This document shows, one piece after another, positions 38,601-50,600 of a DNA stretch of 64,000 nt. Origin of the DNA: Nereocystis luetkeana (taxonomy: Eukaryota; Sar; Phaeophyceae; Laminariales; Laminariaceae); contig JARUPZ010000030.1 in assembly GCA_031213475.1 (NCBI GenBank), forward strand, positions 3,995,310 through 4,059,309, read 5' to 3'. The notes beneath the pieces were generated by a model, which worked only from the letters and a program-made list of their open reading frames with translations, was not told the DNA's origin and searched no databases. Each line of letters opens with the position of its first letter. Positions within the stretch are counted from its first letter, which is position 1. The position numbers and the translations under genes are program-made.

Positions 38601-39495
38601 GATGCAGGTGGGAGGGAGCAAGGGGAGGGCAGGAGAGGGAAGGGGAGGAAACGGAAAAGGAAACACGGGGTGTTGCGTTGGTGGTCTAAAATTATGGAGC
38701 AGATCAAATGTCACAATCCAGTACGCTGGACATCGAGAACGCGCGGGGACACAATTTCAACGTTTTGTTCTTGCTACGTTTTTCATATGCTCTCGTCGGG
38801 GCCTATGGGAAACCCCTCAAGATGGTGTCGCAGAGCGAGGGAGATGTAGGTAGGTGACGGGCCGGCGGGCCTCTGTTAGCACCTGCCGGCGGACGCGAGA
38901 AAATTACTGGTGTGCCACAAGAGTTACAGCGTAACGTTTGGCTTCCAGTGAACCACTGTGCAACGCATCCACTCTTCCGACGCAAACGGCTTACTGCTAG
39001 GGTTGGATACTGTTCGCAGCCGTCGGGTTGCGTGCCACCGCGTTCTGTGTCGCTTGGGGGGGCGACTTACTCCTGTATTGCGGGAGGGCGGCGCGTTGCA
39101 GCCCTCCCGCCCGAAGCTTCGCGATTTCTTTGCAGAGCCTCCAGCGTGTTGTGGTTCGCTATCATAATTATGTTTTGCGCTCACTTCAGCTCTACGTCCC
39201 CACACGACGAGAGCACTTTGTGTTGTTTCTTTGTTTTCGCTGGGAAGCGCCGCCCGCTGTCGACCTCATTCCCTCCCCCCTCCCCTCTCCTCCCCTCCCT
39301 TCACGTCCCTTACCTCCCGCCCCCATCCCCTCCCTCCCCTTGCCCTTCCCGGACCGACACCGCCTCATCCACCACATTGACGGGTTCGAACTCCGTCGAT
39401 CGTCCGACCAGGCTGGCATCGCGCTGAATGCTCTCAACGGGTTCAAGCTGTCGGCAACAAACCCGCTGCAATTAGCTTTCGCGCGCAAAGCCTGA
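29678..39495 (+). CDS. SNRPB2: U1A/U2B''-type spliceosomal snRNP protein, complete
   Basis: Seven exons join in phase: 29678-29769, 32961-33027, 35466-35567, 36509-36746, 37214-37308, 38554-38607 and 39412-39495 (TGA), giving 243 residues. RRM1 (residues ~8-87) has RNP2 [23 protein letters not shown]1 KGQAWVVF and [21 protein letters not shown] linker follows with [15 protein letters not shown] and an Ala/Pro-rich stretch. RRM2 (about residues 167-243) has [33 protein letters not shown] and NGFKLS. The family binds U1 or U2 snRNA stem-loops in the spliceosome. The order RRM1-linker-RRM2 and 243 aa length fit U2B'' (about 225 aa) better than U1A (about 282 aa), but one protein may serve both, as SNF does in Drosophila. 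Introns hold MITEs, palindromes, a tandem element pair and G runs. Confidence 0.95.
30371..31960 (+). mobile_element. Two head-to-tail ~800 bp TIR elements
   Basis: Unit 1 spans 30371-31170 and unit 2 31171-31960. Each starts GCCGTTTCCTATGCGGTTCG, ATTTTTGAGC, TCAGATTT and ends with its inverted complement AAATCTGAGGCTCG, ATCGAACCGC, TAGGAAAC, AGCCTGAG. The two units are highly similar throughout. Each has an internal hairpin with arms GATGACCCAGGTCGTCGGAT and ATCCGACGACTTGGGTCATC (about 30990-31045 and 31785-31835). The pair sits in intron 1 of the U2B''-type gene. Short open frames inside show no domain. Confidence 0.85.
33572..33763. repeat. Palindromic repeat (family B), internally expanded copy
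   Basis: Outer arms GGACTGCAGTTCCGTTTTGG and CGGGACTGCAGGTCTAG flank a tandem of a ~40 bp unit (ATAAACCATCCAAATTCTGA, GTAGTATATCCCC, AAAACGGGA) repeated about three to four times. It lies in a U2B''-type gene intron. Confidence 0.8.
34622..34666 (+). repeat. Short GGGTC run
   Basis: GTCAGGTCGGGTCGGGTCGG and onward, a small relative of the large GGGTC-rich field at 49940-50820. Lies in a U2B''-type gene intron. Confidence 0.75.
34857..34965 (+). mobile_element. MITE family A, copy 4
   Basis: TATTACGGGGGGCCATAGTT at the left and TACTATGGTCCCCCGTAATA at the right, about 109 bp, TA at both edges. In a U2B''-type gene intron. Confidence 0.88.
35417..35445 (+). repeat. Poly-G run, 29 bases
   Basis: An uninterrupted run of about 29 G lies 20 bases upstream of exon 3 of the U2B''-type gene. 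A second run (35591-35609) follows the same exon's donor. Confidence 0.9.
36028..36110 (+). repeat. GGGAA pentanucleotide microsatellite
   Basis: About 15 units of GGGAA/GAAGG with few interruptions, in intron 3 of the U2B''-type gene. Confidence 0.92.
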
Positions 39496-40609
39496 GCCGT
39501 GCCTCTACTCGTACCATAGTGGGAGGAGCAGCAAATATGACGGGAAACCGGTCATTACGGACGCGTCAAGGCCGCCTTCCTTTGGCCTTAGTCTACTAGT
39601 TTTAGTTTGGAGGGCGGTCAGTCAAGGGTTCAAAACCGCGGTCTCCTATGTAATGTGGCATGTGTCAGCAGGATGCGCAATACGGTAGAGGGGGTAGCAC
39701 TTCTCGGTCGAAATACTTATGGGCTCCTGAATCAACTGAGGCGAACTCATCGCACAATATCCCATTTTTTTTGCTCACATATTTCTCGTAAGCACCTTAG
39801 TACTAGTAGGCCGAGGGGGTTGCTCTTTGTCGCCGGATTAAGCCTACCAGGTACATGTTTTCTCCAAAGTCAGTTTTGGGTGACCTGCTGATAGTATGGA
39901 ACGTCTCAGGTGGGCAGGCTCAGAAAAAATCGGTGCTGCATACCCCCCATCGAAGGGTGCGTCGGAATGCGGAGGGGTGGAGGAGAGGGGGGACGGGGGG
40001 GGTTGTTGCACGCCACACCAGCGTGCGTGGCTACTGCGTGGCAAGTTGAGGCCCGCCATATTTACACCGGCAATCAACGATACCTAATCCCATGCAGCCT
40101 GTGCAGCCTCTACGTGTGCCGCTTGTAGCGGACGAGGAACAGATAGCTGGGAGGATGGACGATCTCAGGGAGGATCGGGGCGAGCAACGGCATGCAGGAT
40201 GTAGATAAGATGGCTTGCCATGGCCTCGTTTATCCCCGCAGTTCGCACACCAGATACCCGGAGAGTGTTTCCTCCTCCTCGGGCGACTTTTCTCTGCCGC
40301 ACCCGACCCCCCAGTGGGACGGTGCGGGTGGGTTTGACGTGCTCGTGTTTGCCCGGATGCCAATGGCAGCATCGTTCTTGTGTTGGGCATGGTTGTCTTA
40401 CACCACCGTGTTGAATTGGTACGCACGACACAAGCGAGCGTGGTAAGTGTGAAGAGCTTGCGCTTCTTTTTTTTTTCTTCCAATCCAGTGTGCCGGAGAA
40501 TAATGCGAAAAATAGTACTCGTAGATATACGAAATAACATTCCTGGTATACTGACTGGTATGTGCCACACGTGGGTGTCGCCTTGGATGGTGTCGTCCTC
40601 CTTGATGAC
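39496..40609. other. 3' flank of the U2B''-type gene; one lone minisatellite unit
   Basis: No gene recognised. At 39608-39650 GGAGGGCGGTCAGTCAAGGG, TTCAAAACCGCGGTCTCCT is a single diverged unit of the array at 58360-58945. Open frames on the minus strand at 40031-40617 have no domain. Confidence 0.5.
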
Positions 40610-41510
40610 TTTTTCACTTACTACTTGATCACCACCTACTGGTACGACGTACCGGTATGATTTGTGATGATGCAGTACTTGAAAACGATGCTTGCTTCGC
40701 AGCGTGCTTGCTTGATGATCACCTGCCTGCTGGTACGGTCAGCCATTTTTATTTATTTTATTTATTTATTTTTATATCACTTTCACTTTCCAGCCTAACT
40801 CGTAGGAGGTTTTACCCTCGACGAGCTTCTGGACAAGCCGTGGTCACAGGTGTCTACCCTTCTCCCCCCCGGTACGTGCCTTTATTTTGTGTCGCGCAGA
40901 GGGTTCAGCATTCCCGCTCCTCGTCGATCTTCATCGAATGCAGCTAACTCACGCTCTTGCGCTTTCCGCTAATCAATTTATTTTTTGCAAGAAAAAGCCC
41001 CTACGAGCATGCACTCGGTGAGACTTAAAACCCACGAAATTGATCTTGATAGGCACGCGGACCACCTACCAAGCGATGTATTGACATTATTTGTTTCGGT
41101 ACATTATTCTACTATGCTTGTTTGATCATCGTGTATTCACTGCTGTTACCATGTATTGTTTTTTTTTTTGACGGGTACACCATATTCGTAAAACGCTGCG
41201 TGCTTGCTTGATCATCACCTACCTACCACTGGTACCATAATGTCTTGGCATGCTTTGTGGTGGTCTAGAGTGTTTCGAAAACAATGCGTGCTTGGTTTGT
41301 CATCATTTTATTACTTTACTGGTGAAACGTACTCTCAGTTTCTCGGTCAGGTAAAACGTGGATTGTGGCGGTACAGTGTTCGAAAAGGATGCTTGCTTCC
41401 TTGCCTGTTTACTTGATCGTCACCCACTGGTACCTCTCTTGGCATGATTTGCGATGGCACAGAAAACAATGCTAGCCCGCGCGATCATCTACTGGTATTC
41501 TCAATTTGTA
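40610..41510 (+). repeat. Degenerate satellite split by repeat F
   Basis: Words such as TGCTTGCTTGAT-ATCACC, ACTGGTAC, TTGGCATG-TTTG-GATGG and TTCGAAAA-GATGC recur in order every ~100-130 bases at 40620-40740 and 41100-41500. The segment 40783-41077 (family F) lies between, so it probably inserted into the array. Confidence 0.7.
40783..41077 (+). repeat. Long inverted repeat, right copy (family F)
   Basis: Inverted counterpart of 59-362, about 40 kb away, with the same landmarks in reverse order (CCGTGGTCACAGGTG, AGGGTTCAGCATTCCCG, CCTACGAGCATGCACTC, CCACCTACCAAGC). Confidence 0.8.
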
Positions 41511-42209
41511 AAACTGAGTCTCTATTTTGATAATGCAAATATATCTGTCTGTCTGTCTGTCGGTCCGTAGTCACGAGGAAACTCCAATCCTCGCAAAATC
41601 TGGTCTCAAACCGCTCCCAACGTTGTCGCGTATACCGCGCGAATCGACCAGACAGACAAAGCTTGCGCCAAGCGCGAAGCACCGTGCGGTGTTGGGCGAA
41701 TCATGTGAGGGGAGAGCTGCATCCTGCTAAGAGCCGCTTTTTGAGACGGATGTTTCTTGCTTATGGATGACGACAGCGTTAATGAAATGATTTTTTGTTT
41801 TCTGGTTTGGCCACTTCCAGAGACAGCAATGAAAGGGTGCACTATGTGACTGTGTCTCGTGGGTGCCTTACCATAAACACACTACCAGGTACGCGATACG
41901 AGCATCCCCCTTGTGCGGAGTTAAGGTTCTCCCCGCACAAAAATGATCGTAACTACACAGCCAGCGGTGGTGATCGCCGAAAAAACGAGAAAAACAAAAA
42001 ACGGTACCCTGGTCGTCTAGCTCACGCAGGGAGAGGCGTGTTTTACAGCGTCGTCGCCAACCGACCCCAACCCAACCTATATCTATATATACCAGGTATA
42101 GTATAATATAGAGGTTGGGGATACGGGGGGCGGGGTCAAGACTCCTGCAACCAGGCAGGAGTTCGATTCGTACGCTTATTTTCGTTAACTTCATGTAGGA
42201 GATGTGGAG

Positions 42210-42345
42210 CTGAGCGCCTAAATGTTGGAGGTGTTTCTACTCGGAGTAGGAGCGGTGCTCCGTCTCGAAAGGATGCGTGGTCAGTGGTCAGGTCAAATGA
42301 CTGCGAGTAAAAGGCAAGCAACAAATGAGTACGCCCCCCTCCCCG
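42210..42345 (+). repeat. C-tailed repeat (family E)
   Basis: GCGCCTAAATGTTGGAGGTG, GGTGCTCCGTCTCGAAAGGA, TGCGTGGTCAGTGGTCA, then GAGTACGCCCCCCTCCCC. No target duplication was identified. Confidence 0.85.
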
Positions 42346-42737
42346 CCCCTCCTGCTCGTGAACGCCTCCTGAGACATGCAGAAACGTTACCTCTCGAACA
42401 CTACAGAAAATAAAACGGGGAAAATCCTTGTCAACCGTCACTAAGCGGCATGACCGCAACATGCGCACACGAACATGAACTCGAAATGGAGCTGCATCTT
42501 TTCTACTATGCGGGTTGATGCCGAAACGAACGAAACCACCTAAAAAGTCTATGTATGATGATACTTGCGGAAGAATCGAGGGAGTTCAAAACAATTGGCG
42601 TCGGTTATCAGTGTGCGCTTCGTTATTTTTTTATTGGCCTGAGAATTGCTGCCGACGGAGAACATACTGTAAGAGCAAAAAACTCACGAAGGAACATAGA
42701 CTTGCAGCAGTAACTATGCTACTGCTCTTGATTCGTG

Positions 42738-42778
42738 GGAGACCGCGGTTTGACCCCTTGACTGACCGCCCCCATATT
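42738..42778 (-). repeat. Single unit of the 58.4 kb minisatellite, inverted
   Basis: GGGAGACCGCGGTTTGACCC, CTTGACTGACCGCCC is the reverse complement of the array unit core GGCGGTCAGTCAA...TCAAA...CGGTCTCC. Confidence 0.75.
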
Positions 42779-42879
42779 ATAGAACTCCGGTAGTAGTGTA
42801 AAATACGGGCAAAACAGGCCTTGATGCACCAAAATGACCGGTCTCCCCTCTTTCGTTGAAGTTGTAACAGCTCGGACAG

Positions 42880-43140
42880 AGCACGATCTCGATCATCTAT
42901 CATACTGTTGTAGTTCCTCACCTGCCGCTGAGACTTTGTGCAGGATCTGCCCTACAGGGCAGATCCAACCGAGGAAACATGTGCTGTTACACGAAGATCA
43001 TGCAGATGATACGGGTCCCACCCGGCAACATGAGCTAGACCATACACAGATCGTACAAGATCAGGATAGATAGATGATCTATCTGCCTTGAAAGGTCTAG
43101 ATCATCGACTGGGAATGATCTGCAGATAATCTGTCCTAGA
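42880..43140 (+). repeat. Dispersed ~200 bp repeat (family C), copy 4
   Basis: The best-preserved copy: CCTCACCTGCCG, TGCAGGATCTGCCC, CCGAGGAAACATGTGC, GATCATGCAGATGATACGGG, CCCACCCGGCAACATGAGCT, GATGATCTATCTGCCTTG, AAAGGTCTAGATCATCGACT. Confidence 0.88.
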
Positions 43141-43409
43141 TGTGGAAATCTACTGGTTCATACAGGTGTGTATCGTCCGATCGCAATCGATCGGACAACC
43201 TCTTATTTTATCGTTTCTTGCTTGAAAAGACCTTCATCTAGTCTTCTTTCGTTTACGCCGTACACTAACAACTTCGTCCATCTACGGCCGTGATAGCAAC
43301 CGGTCGACCAGGGATTTTCCACCAAAAAAAAAAAAAAACATTTGAAAAAAAAAATGACCAATAAGAAAACTGTGGGAACCAAATACCCATCTCTAGTAGC
43401 GTCTTGTAT

Positions 43410-43462
43410 GGGGGGGGGGGGGGGGAGGCGGGGCGGGGGGGGGGGGGGGGGGGGGGGGGGGG
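43410..43462 (+). repeat. Poly-G tracts
   Basis: Two runs of about 16 and 28 G separated by AGGCGGGGC. No gene nearby on this strand. Confidence 0.9.
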
Positions 43463-43865
43463 AAGAAGTCGGTTACGCTTTCTTTGAAAATCCGCCCACC
43501 CGTCTCGGGCACTATGGTGACAGACGATGTTGTCCTCATCATACATACTACCGTACATACAATACGCATACATCCATATACATACCAATTAAGAAAATAC
43601 CGCAGAAAAATCGAAATCGAGTAGAGAGAGAAAAAGAGAGACTAAAACGCAACAACAATGAACTACGGATGGATGTTGCAACCAACTGACCCCTCGGGGA
43701 CCCCAAGTACCGCCCGCCACCCGTAACGGTTGTTTCTTACCACTGTAGTCCCTAGTGATGCCATTACTGCTATAATATTAAGACCAACTAACGGTACTAA
43801 TCGTATTTCGTCCGTCTTTCAACGGATCTGACAACGGCTGGTTGCATCTTTGCTTCGTGGGAGCA

Positions 43866-43900
43866 ACGTATCGATTCGATTCGATTCGATTCGATTCGAT
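43866..43900 (+). repeat. ATTCG pentanucleotide microsatellite
   Basis: Seven near-perfect units of GATTC. Confidence 0.92.
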
Positions 43901-46878
43901 TGTCGCTCAGATGAAAAAAAAAAACGGACGAAACGTTACGCAATATTCCGCGCCTTTCTTCCTTATCTCCTCCTCCTCCTGAATCGATCGCTCGTGGTGT
44001 GGACTAAAAGACGAGCAAACAAAAAAGAGTCATTTCATAGAAATAAGGGGGGAGGGTGAGGGAGGTGGGGGGTCCAAGCAGCGATCAAAAACATGGGAAA
44101 AATGTACCAGGTGGTGCAGCCAATACCGCTACACTACAGTAGTACCGATTGTTGAAATCTCCAAGCAAACCAGGACCAAAACGTCTGTCAGTCTGCCAGT
44201 CCGTCCAATCGTGCGGCCGATCATCTCTCTCCCTTCCCAAATAAAGCTAAACATAAAAAAGGGGAGAGAGAGGACACACTAAAAGGACACAACAAAGCCA
44301 AGAATCAAGAAAAAAAAAGGAGGGGAGAGGGGTGGGAGCAGCAAGAAGAGGGACGAAACCTAACAACAACAAAAAAAACAGGAAGAGCCTGACCGACGAA
44401 AAACATCACCCCCTCTACCGCCCCCCCCCCCCCTCCCCCCCCTCCCCCCCCCCCTCCACTACAACGACCACTAACGACCACCGCTGGTTAAGGTAAGGCG
44501 TGGTGGGGGCGCACTTCCAAAGACGACGCAGGCAGCGTCCACCGTGTGGAGAAAAAAAGAGCGCGAGCCAAACTCCTCAAAAAAAATTGTAACAGCACAT
44601 CGAAAAGTGCGTCCGTGCTAAAAAAGATAACTCGCTCTCCCCAATCCCTCCCCAACTCCCCTAGATTCCGGATATCTCTTGTTGTGCCTTGCCTTGCCCT
44701 GGCTTCCTTTTCCTTGCTCCCCCCCCCCCCCCGCCCCTCCCCCCGCCCCCTACCTCCTTTCTGTTCTCTACGCCAGCATCTTTGCAAATAAAACGAACTA
44801 CCGTAATACAGATCGCGAAGAGAAAGGAGAAAATGGAGACGTTTTTTTTTTTCCAACCGGGTAACAATAAATAAAGTCCCCGCTACATACATGCACTGCC
44901 GCCGCAAGGGAACGCCAAGGCAACAACAACCACAACAACCACAACAACAACAACGACCACTGTTTTTGCACATCGCTGACAGCAGTAAAAAAAAAACGAC
45001 GCCAACGAGGAAAAGAGGAGGGGAAAAAAAAACGGAAGCTTGTGAGAGGAAGCAGCAAGGAAGAAAGGGGGGGGGGACTAAAGAAACAAAGAAAAGGAGA
45101 AGACGGATACGCACCGAGTGTAAACAACACATGTGCGGCCGTTCAAAACGGTGGGTGGTACCGGCTGCTGTACGAGGTAGCGCGCAAGTGGCGAAAACGA
45201 AAAAAAAGTGCTCTGTAATATGATAACGTAGCCGACAGTAACGATACACCCGGTAGCAATGATACCCGATAGCAGCCACCGATGCGTCGCATGATTATCC
45301 CAACGACAACGACACACTACTGCTGCCGTAAGCGAGGTGCTCCTGTACGTACCTACCCAAGACAGATGGCACGCAGAGCAACCAGCGCACAAGATGAGAT
45401 GGGCATGCAAAAAAAAACGACGCCAATCGCTCGTTTGTGCGCATCTCCTTCCTTTCTTCTCCCCCCCAGGACCACTACACCACACAACCAACGGGGGGGG
45501 GGGGGGGGGAGGGTACACACCGAAGAGCCGCCGTGCCTTTCGCCAACCTTCTACCTCGGTGCTGCTCCCCCTTCCCCTACCTCTCCTCTGTCCTTCCCCG
45601 TCGACCCGCGCTGTGTGTACCATATTTTGACTCAGCGCTCAATATGTCTGGTAAGACCTACAGCCGCTGCTGATACTACTGCCGCAACATGCTGTTACCG
45701 CTGCTGCTCCTAGAGTTGCCGCTGAAGCAGCAGCTGCTACTGCTAGTTGGTGTCGCCGTTGCTCTTTCATGCGCCCCCACACGACCAATTCCGTCGCACA
45801 ATACCACCACCAAATCGTTCCACCTCTCTATGCCCGTCATCCTCTACAAACAAGCCGGGGGGGAAAGCCGGGGGACCCCCTCCTCCGCCTTTCAGCAGCT
45901 CTCGCCCTACCCCCCCCCCCCCCCACACCCTACCCTACCCAACCCCTACGCTCGGCCCCACTCGGTGCCGACACAAAAAATGAGCTACAAATAAAGTGCT
46001 ACCCTACCCTACTGAAGGCGGACCTTCAGCAGCGTAGCGTAGCGTATAATGGCTACAACACGGTCACGGTCACACTGAAGAACAAGGCCCACCACCCGTC
46101 CCCATCTTCCATCCCTCCCCTCCCCCCCGGAAAAAAAAAAAAAGAAAAAAAAAACAGAGCGTTACGCACGCGTACATCAAGCGTTCGCGTAGACAACCGC
46201 TCCAAGCTTTTACGTTCGACGGTGACCGACCGACCGCCCGACCGAGCGAGCGAGCAACCAACCGATCGACCCACCGCCCTACCTAGCGACCGACCTCCTG
46301 AGCGGAGCGGAGTCCATAAACAGGGCAGGCGGTGGTGGATCAATACGCGTTCTTCGAACCTCGTCCCTACACAGCAGCGTAAGTAGTACGTATGCACGGA
46401 ACGCGAAAAAAAAAACTAACAAAAAATGGAGACCAAACGACAGACAAAATTATCGGACCATCCGACGGCATGTACGCATGCACGCATGCCCTCCTTTCTG
46501 GTTTTGTTCGTGTTAAGCCTGTTCTTGCTCTTGTTCTTAATTCTTGCTCTGTTTTTTCTTGGCATCCTTCACATTTCAACAGGAGCCAGGGATTTCCCCC
46601 CACCTCGCAGGAGAGGAGGTTCGATCGGAGCATCCTCATCGCCGACTGAAAACGGCCGACGACACCGAAAAAAAAAAAAAAAAAACTCAAGAGAACGTAA
46701 GAGGAGACAAGACAAGAGAGAGAAAAAAAAGGTGAGACGGGGAGAGCACGCTCTACATATCCCCAAAACCTGAAAAAAAAAACACGCGAAAAGAAAAAGA
46801 AGAGAAAACAGCGGCGGCGGCGGCGACGAACGACGGAGGAACTAACCACCACCCTACGGCACCGAGCATTGCCTTGAG

Positions 46879-46911
<33 letters not shown>

Positions 46912-47670
46912 GCGCTCGCACATCGATCATGCTGCATGAGCCCGCCCGCCCGCCCCCCACGCCCCCCGCCCGTCCAGGTTCCCACAGACTGCCAGCCACC
47001 TGCTGTGCGATCGGCTCGCCGAAGTTATGGCAAAAAAGGGGGATTTCCTGCCCACACCTTTCGTCTTGGGCGAGAGTGAGAGGTCACTTCCCGCGGATGT
47101 GTGTAGTCCGTGATTTTTCGGCCGGCAGAGGGATACGGCAGCCTCCGTCAAGCGTCTCCCCTCCCCTGCCTCTGCCTCTCACTCTCGTCTGTGCCCACCG
47201 CCACCTCCCCTCCGGGGTACTCCCGACAGAGAACCAACACTGTCCTGTCCCGCGCGAGCGCGCTCATCACCCCCCAAAAATCTCCCATCCATCCGTCCAC
47301 CCATATGAGGTGTGCCGCGAAATTCGATCATTTCGCACTCACATCAGTGAACCGATCTGTCAGCCAATGGAGCAGTGAATCGGCCAGTAAACCAAATCAA
47401 CCAAAACAGCCAGTCAAAGCAATCGATCGATCATTCAATCGGGCAATCAACCAATCAACTCGCCAATTAATGGACCACCCAACAAACCAACCAACCAACC
47501 AACCAACCAACCAATCAATCGATCGACCAACCAACCAACCAATTAATCGATCAACCAATCGATCCACCCCTCAATGAAGCAAGCAAGCAAGTAAAAGCAA
47601 GCAAGCAAGCATTAAACCACCCTCACTCACGTATGTGTTCTCACGACCACCCTCACTCACGTACGTGTTT
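43901..47670 (-). other. Probable 3' flank/UTR of the kinase gene, no gene seen
   Basis: Purine- and pyrimidine-biased DNA with long C runs on the plus strand (44419-44456, 44708-44722, 45909-45923 and a 31-base run at 46879-46909). A Cys-rich minus-strand frame at 44488-45279 comes from CAA-type repeats and is not called. A GACCGACC/AACCAACC simple repeat occupies 46220-46265 and 47390-47600. Confidence 0.5.
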
Positions 47671-50600
47671 TCACGACATATCACAGTTGTCTCTCTTGGC
47701 GTGCAGACTTCTCCGCGACGCCCTGCCTCCCAAAATCTGAGAAGAACCTCCCGCGACCTCCCCTCTACCCCCCCCCCCCAACTCCCCGCCCCCACCCCCC
47801 CGCCCCTCCTCCCCCCCTTCCTCCTCCTCCCCCTCCGCCCCCACCCATGGAGGCTCGATGAGAGGCGGATGCGTCTGTCTAACTGCCCCCGAGGAGCGCC
47901 CAGCAGGCCGCCTTAGAGGCGCGGGGCCGGTCGCCACAGGCACCGCTCGCATCTCCCGTTTCTTCCTGTAGGGAGCGGAGGCGTCCGACACGTTCGAGTC
48001 CTCCTCCAGCGTGAAGGGCCCCTCGCTGCTAACTCCGACGCTGCCCGGGCTCCCCATGCCGGCCATGCCCATGTAGCTGCCGCCCCCCTCGCCCCCACCC
48101 AGACCCCCCCCGCCCCCACTCCCCCCACCCCCGCCGTGACCGCTACCGCTGCCGCCCCTCAACGGGGACTTGACGCTCCGAGCTGCGCCCCCCCTCCTCA
48201 GCCCAATGACGCCTCCGCTCATGCGGCCGAGGCTTGACTCCTGGAGCGGGGAGGGGGGGGGGGGGGGGGAGCGAAAAACGCGTGGTGGTGGTGGAGGTGG
48301 TAGTGTGGCATAAGCCTCACCTTGAGTCTTTCGACTCCAACTCCCAGTCCGCTTCCCAGAGCGAGCGAGCGAGGCGGTGGGGGAGGGTGGAGGAAGCGGG
48401 TACGGACAGCAACCCCGTCGTTACGGTCTTTCATGGCTCGTGGCCCATGGTTCAAGGCTCAAGGCTTTTGGCTCCAGGCGAGAAAATCCTCCGCAATCCC
48501 CCGCCCCTCCCGCCCCCCGCGCGATGGCCTATAAAATTTCGGTGCGTTTGTCGATCTTAATAGCTATAACTCCACCCTGTATATCCATTTTTTTTATTTT
48601 AAATCCATATCTGCCACCAGCGTGTCCGTTTTTCCCAGAATGAGACTGGGGGAGAGGAAAAAGCGGACTGCAATTGAGTCATGGGCGTTCATGGTTCACG
48701 GCTCAAGGCACGAGGCTCAAGGTTCAAGGTCCGACGTGAGCAGCACTATGCTCTGGGGATCCCACCCCCCTCCCCCCCCCCCCCCGCGATACGATGCCCC
48801 GACAGAAGCCCTCTACAACTCCGACGCCCAATGACCGCGATGCCCAGCGTGCAACCCAGATGTCACGACATCGAAAGTTCCGCATGTAGTAGCGATGCGA
48901 TGCTAACAGCACGCAGATTTCCACTGGTCCACCTCGAGTGTATCTGCGACGGTATACCAGGTGTAACTCTTCGCTTGAACTGCGGCATCATTCAGGGTCC
49001 ATGAGGCTTCAACCAGTAACCCCGACGCCCTACCTAAAACCCAGATGTCCTACGAGTACAGGTATAACCCCGCGGATGCCCCGTACGCATTCAATATCCT
49101 CTGAAACCTCGATGTCCTACGAGTGTGACGCTCGTATGCACTAGGATATGACACCCCGTTGTGCCTTTCCGTCACAGTTATTGGGTCCACCACCACCACC
49201 ACCACCACCCTATTTGGAATTTGTCGCTCGCGTCGTAGTGTCCTGCTCCCGGTTTGTCACCTTAGCCTCCGCAGTCGCAGCCGGGTCAACCATAGTCCGC
49301 ACCCCCGTCCCGTCCTCGATCTCGTCCGACCCCGTACCGCGTCTAATCCGCGGCATGGTCATCCGCGAGATCTTCGGCAATTGTTGCTGTAAAGTGTCGG
49401 CAAAGGAAGGGGGGGGGGGTACGCATGTCGCGCATGGCCGTAGTCGTATGACCATCGTACAGGGAAGGGGGCGGGGGGCGTACTCATTAGGGAAGGGCGG
49501 TGTACTCATTTGTTGCTTGCCTGCCATTTGACCATTTGACCACGCATCATTTCTTTAGAAGGGGAGAATGGGGGGGAAAGTGAGGGGTGGCGGGAGGGCA
49601 ACCAATCATGAAAACTAAAAGTAAAACTAAAAGCGGCCTTCAAGGCGTAAAGAATGAGTGATCGCCAACTGGGATTCAAAAGTATCTCCAAATCGCTTAT
49701 TTTCCAGCGGAGATGCTCGTTCGTTCTGTTTTTTTTTTTCCGAGTGTAGATAGGCTTTGTATTTATGAAAACACATAAAAAAACGGATGATCAATGGGCT
49801 GCGAGGGGAAGGTGCGCTTTAAAATATACCTATAAATACCACGTATTTGGACGGTGCTGGGCATTTCCCAGGGGGGATGTTCTTCCTACGTGTCGAAAAA
49901 CAAAAGCTGCAGTAGCAATAGCAAAAAAAACAGGTCTTTCCGCGGGTCATAACCCGACCCGCGGGTCGGGTCATGTGGTACTCAAAATGTCACGGGTCGG
50001 ATCGGGTCGGGCCAGGAAGTGTTCAAAATCTCACGGGTTGGGTCGGGTCAAGAGGTTTTCAAATCTCGTGGGTCGAGTCAGGTTGGGCAAAAAAAAAAAT
50101 CAAACCTCACGGGTCGGGTCGGGTCGGGTCAGGTGGGATCAATAAGTGATGAAAAGCTCACGGGACGAGTCAGGTCATGACCCGCGAGAAGCGGGTCACT
50201 CGCGGGTCCGGCCAGCATAACCCGCGAGTTGTTTTATACTGACCCGCGGGTCGGACCCGCGCATTCGGTTCGCGGATCCGACACGTGAATCACTTCCCGC
50301 TCTCTTACCCAAAGGCTTATCTCGTACCAATACTCAATAATGCTCCTTTGGTATCCTATTCACACATTAAAACACGGCAACATTCATATACGCATGCCCG
50401 CATCCATTCATACCCACTACAGCCAGGTCATACATCGCTTCGGGGCACTAAGATGAACATTGAAATGTTGTTGAAGTGCCGACCCACGGGCCAGATCCAC
50501 GGGCCGAACCTTTGGGTAAAAAAAAAAAACTCGCGGGTTGAGCGAAATGATCCACCCGACCCGCATGAAACCCGTCTCTCACGGGTCAATCGGAAGGTGG

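Noticed and set aside
42130..42180. tRNA-like hairpin with GTTCGATTC
   Set aside because: Only an anticodon-arm-like hairpin and a T-loop-like word are present; no acceptor stem or D-arm can be drawn.
44488..45279. 263-codon Cys- and Phe-rich frame on the minus strand
   Set aside because: It is built from CAA repeats, C runs and A runs in the probable 3' flank of the kinase gene; no domain.
46927..47151. Minus-strand frame as an extra terminal exon of the kinase gene
   Set aside because: The frame of exon 48240-47671 already ends in a stop, and no donor in that exon gives a convincing join to this stretch.
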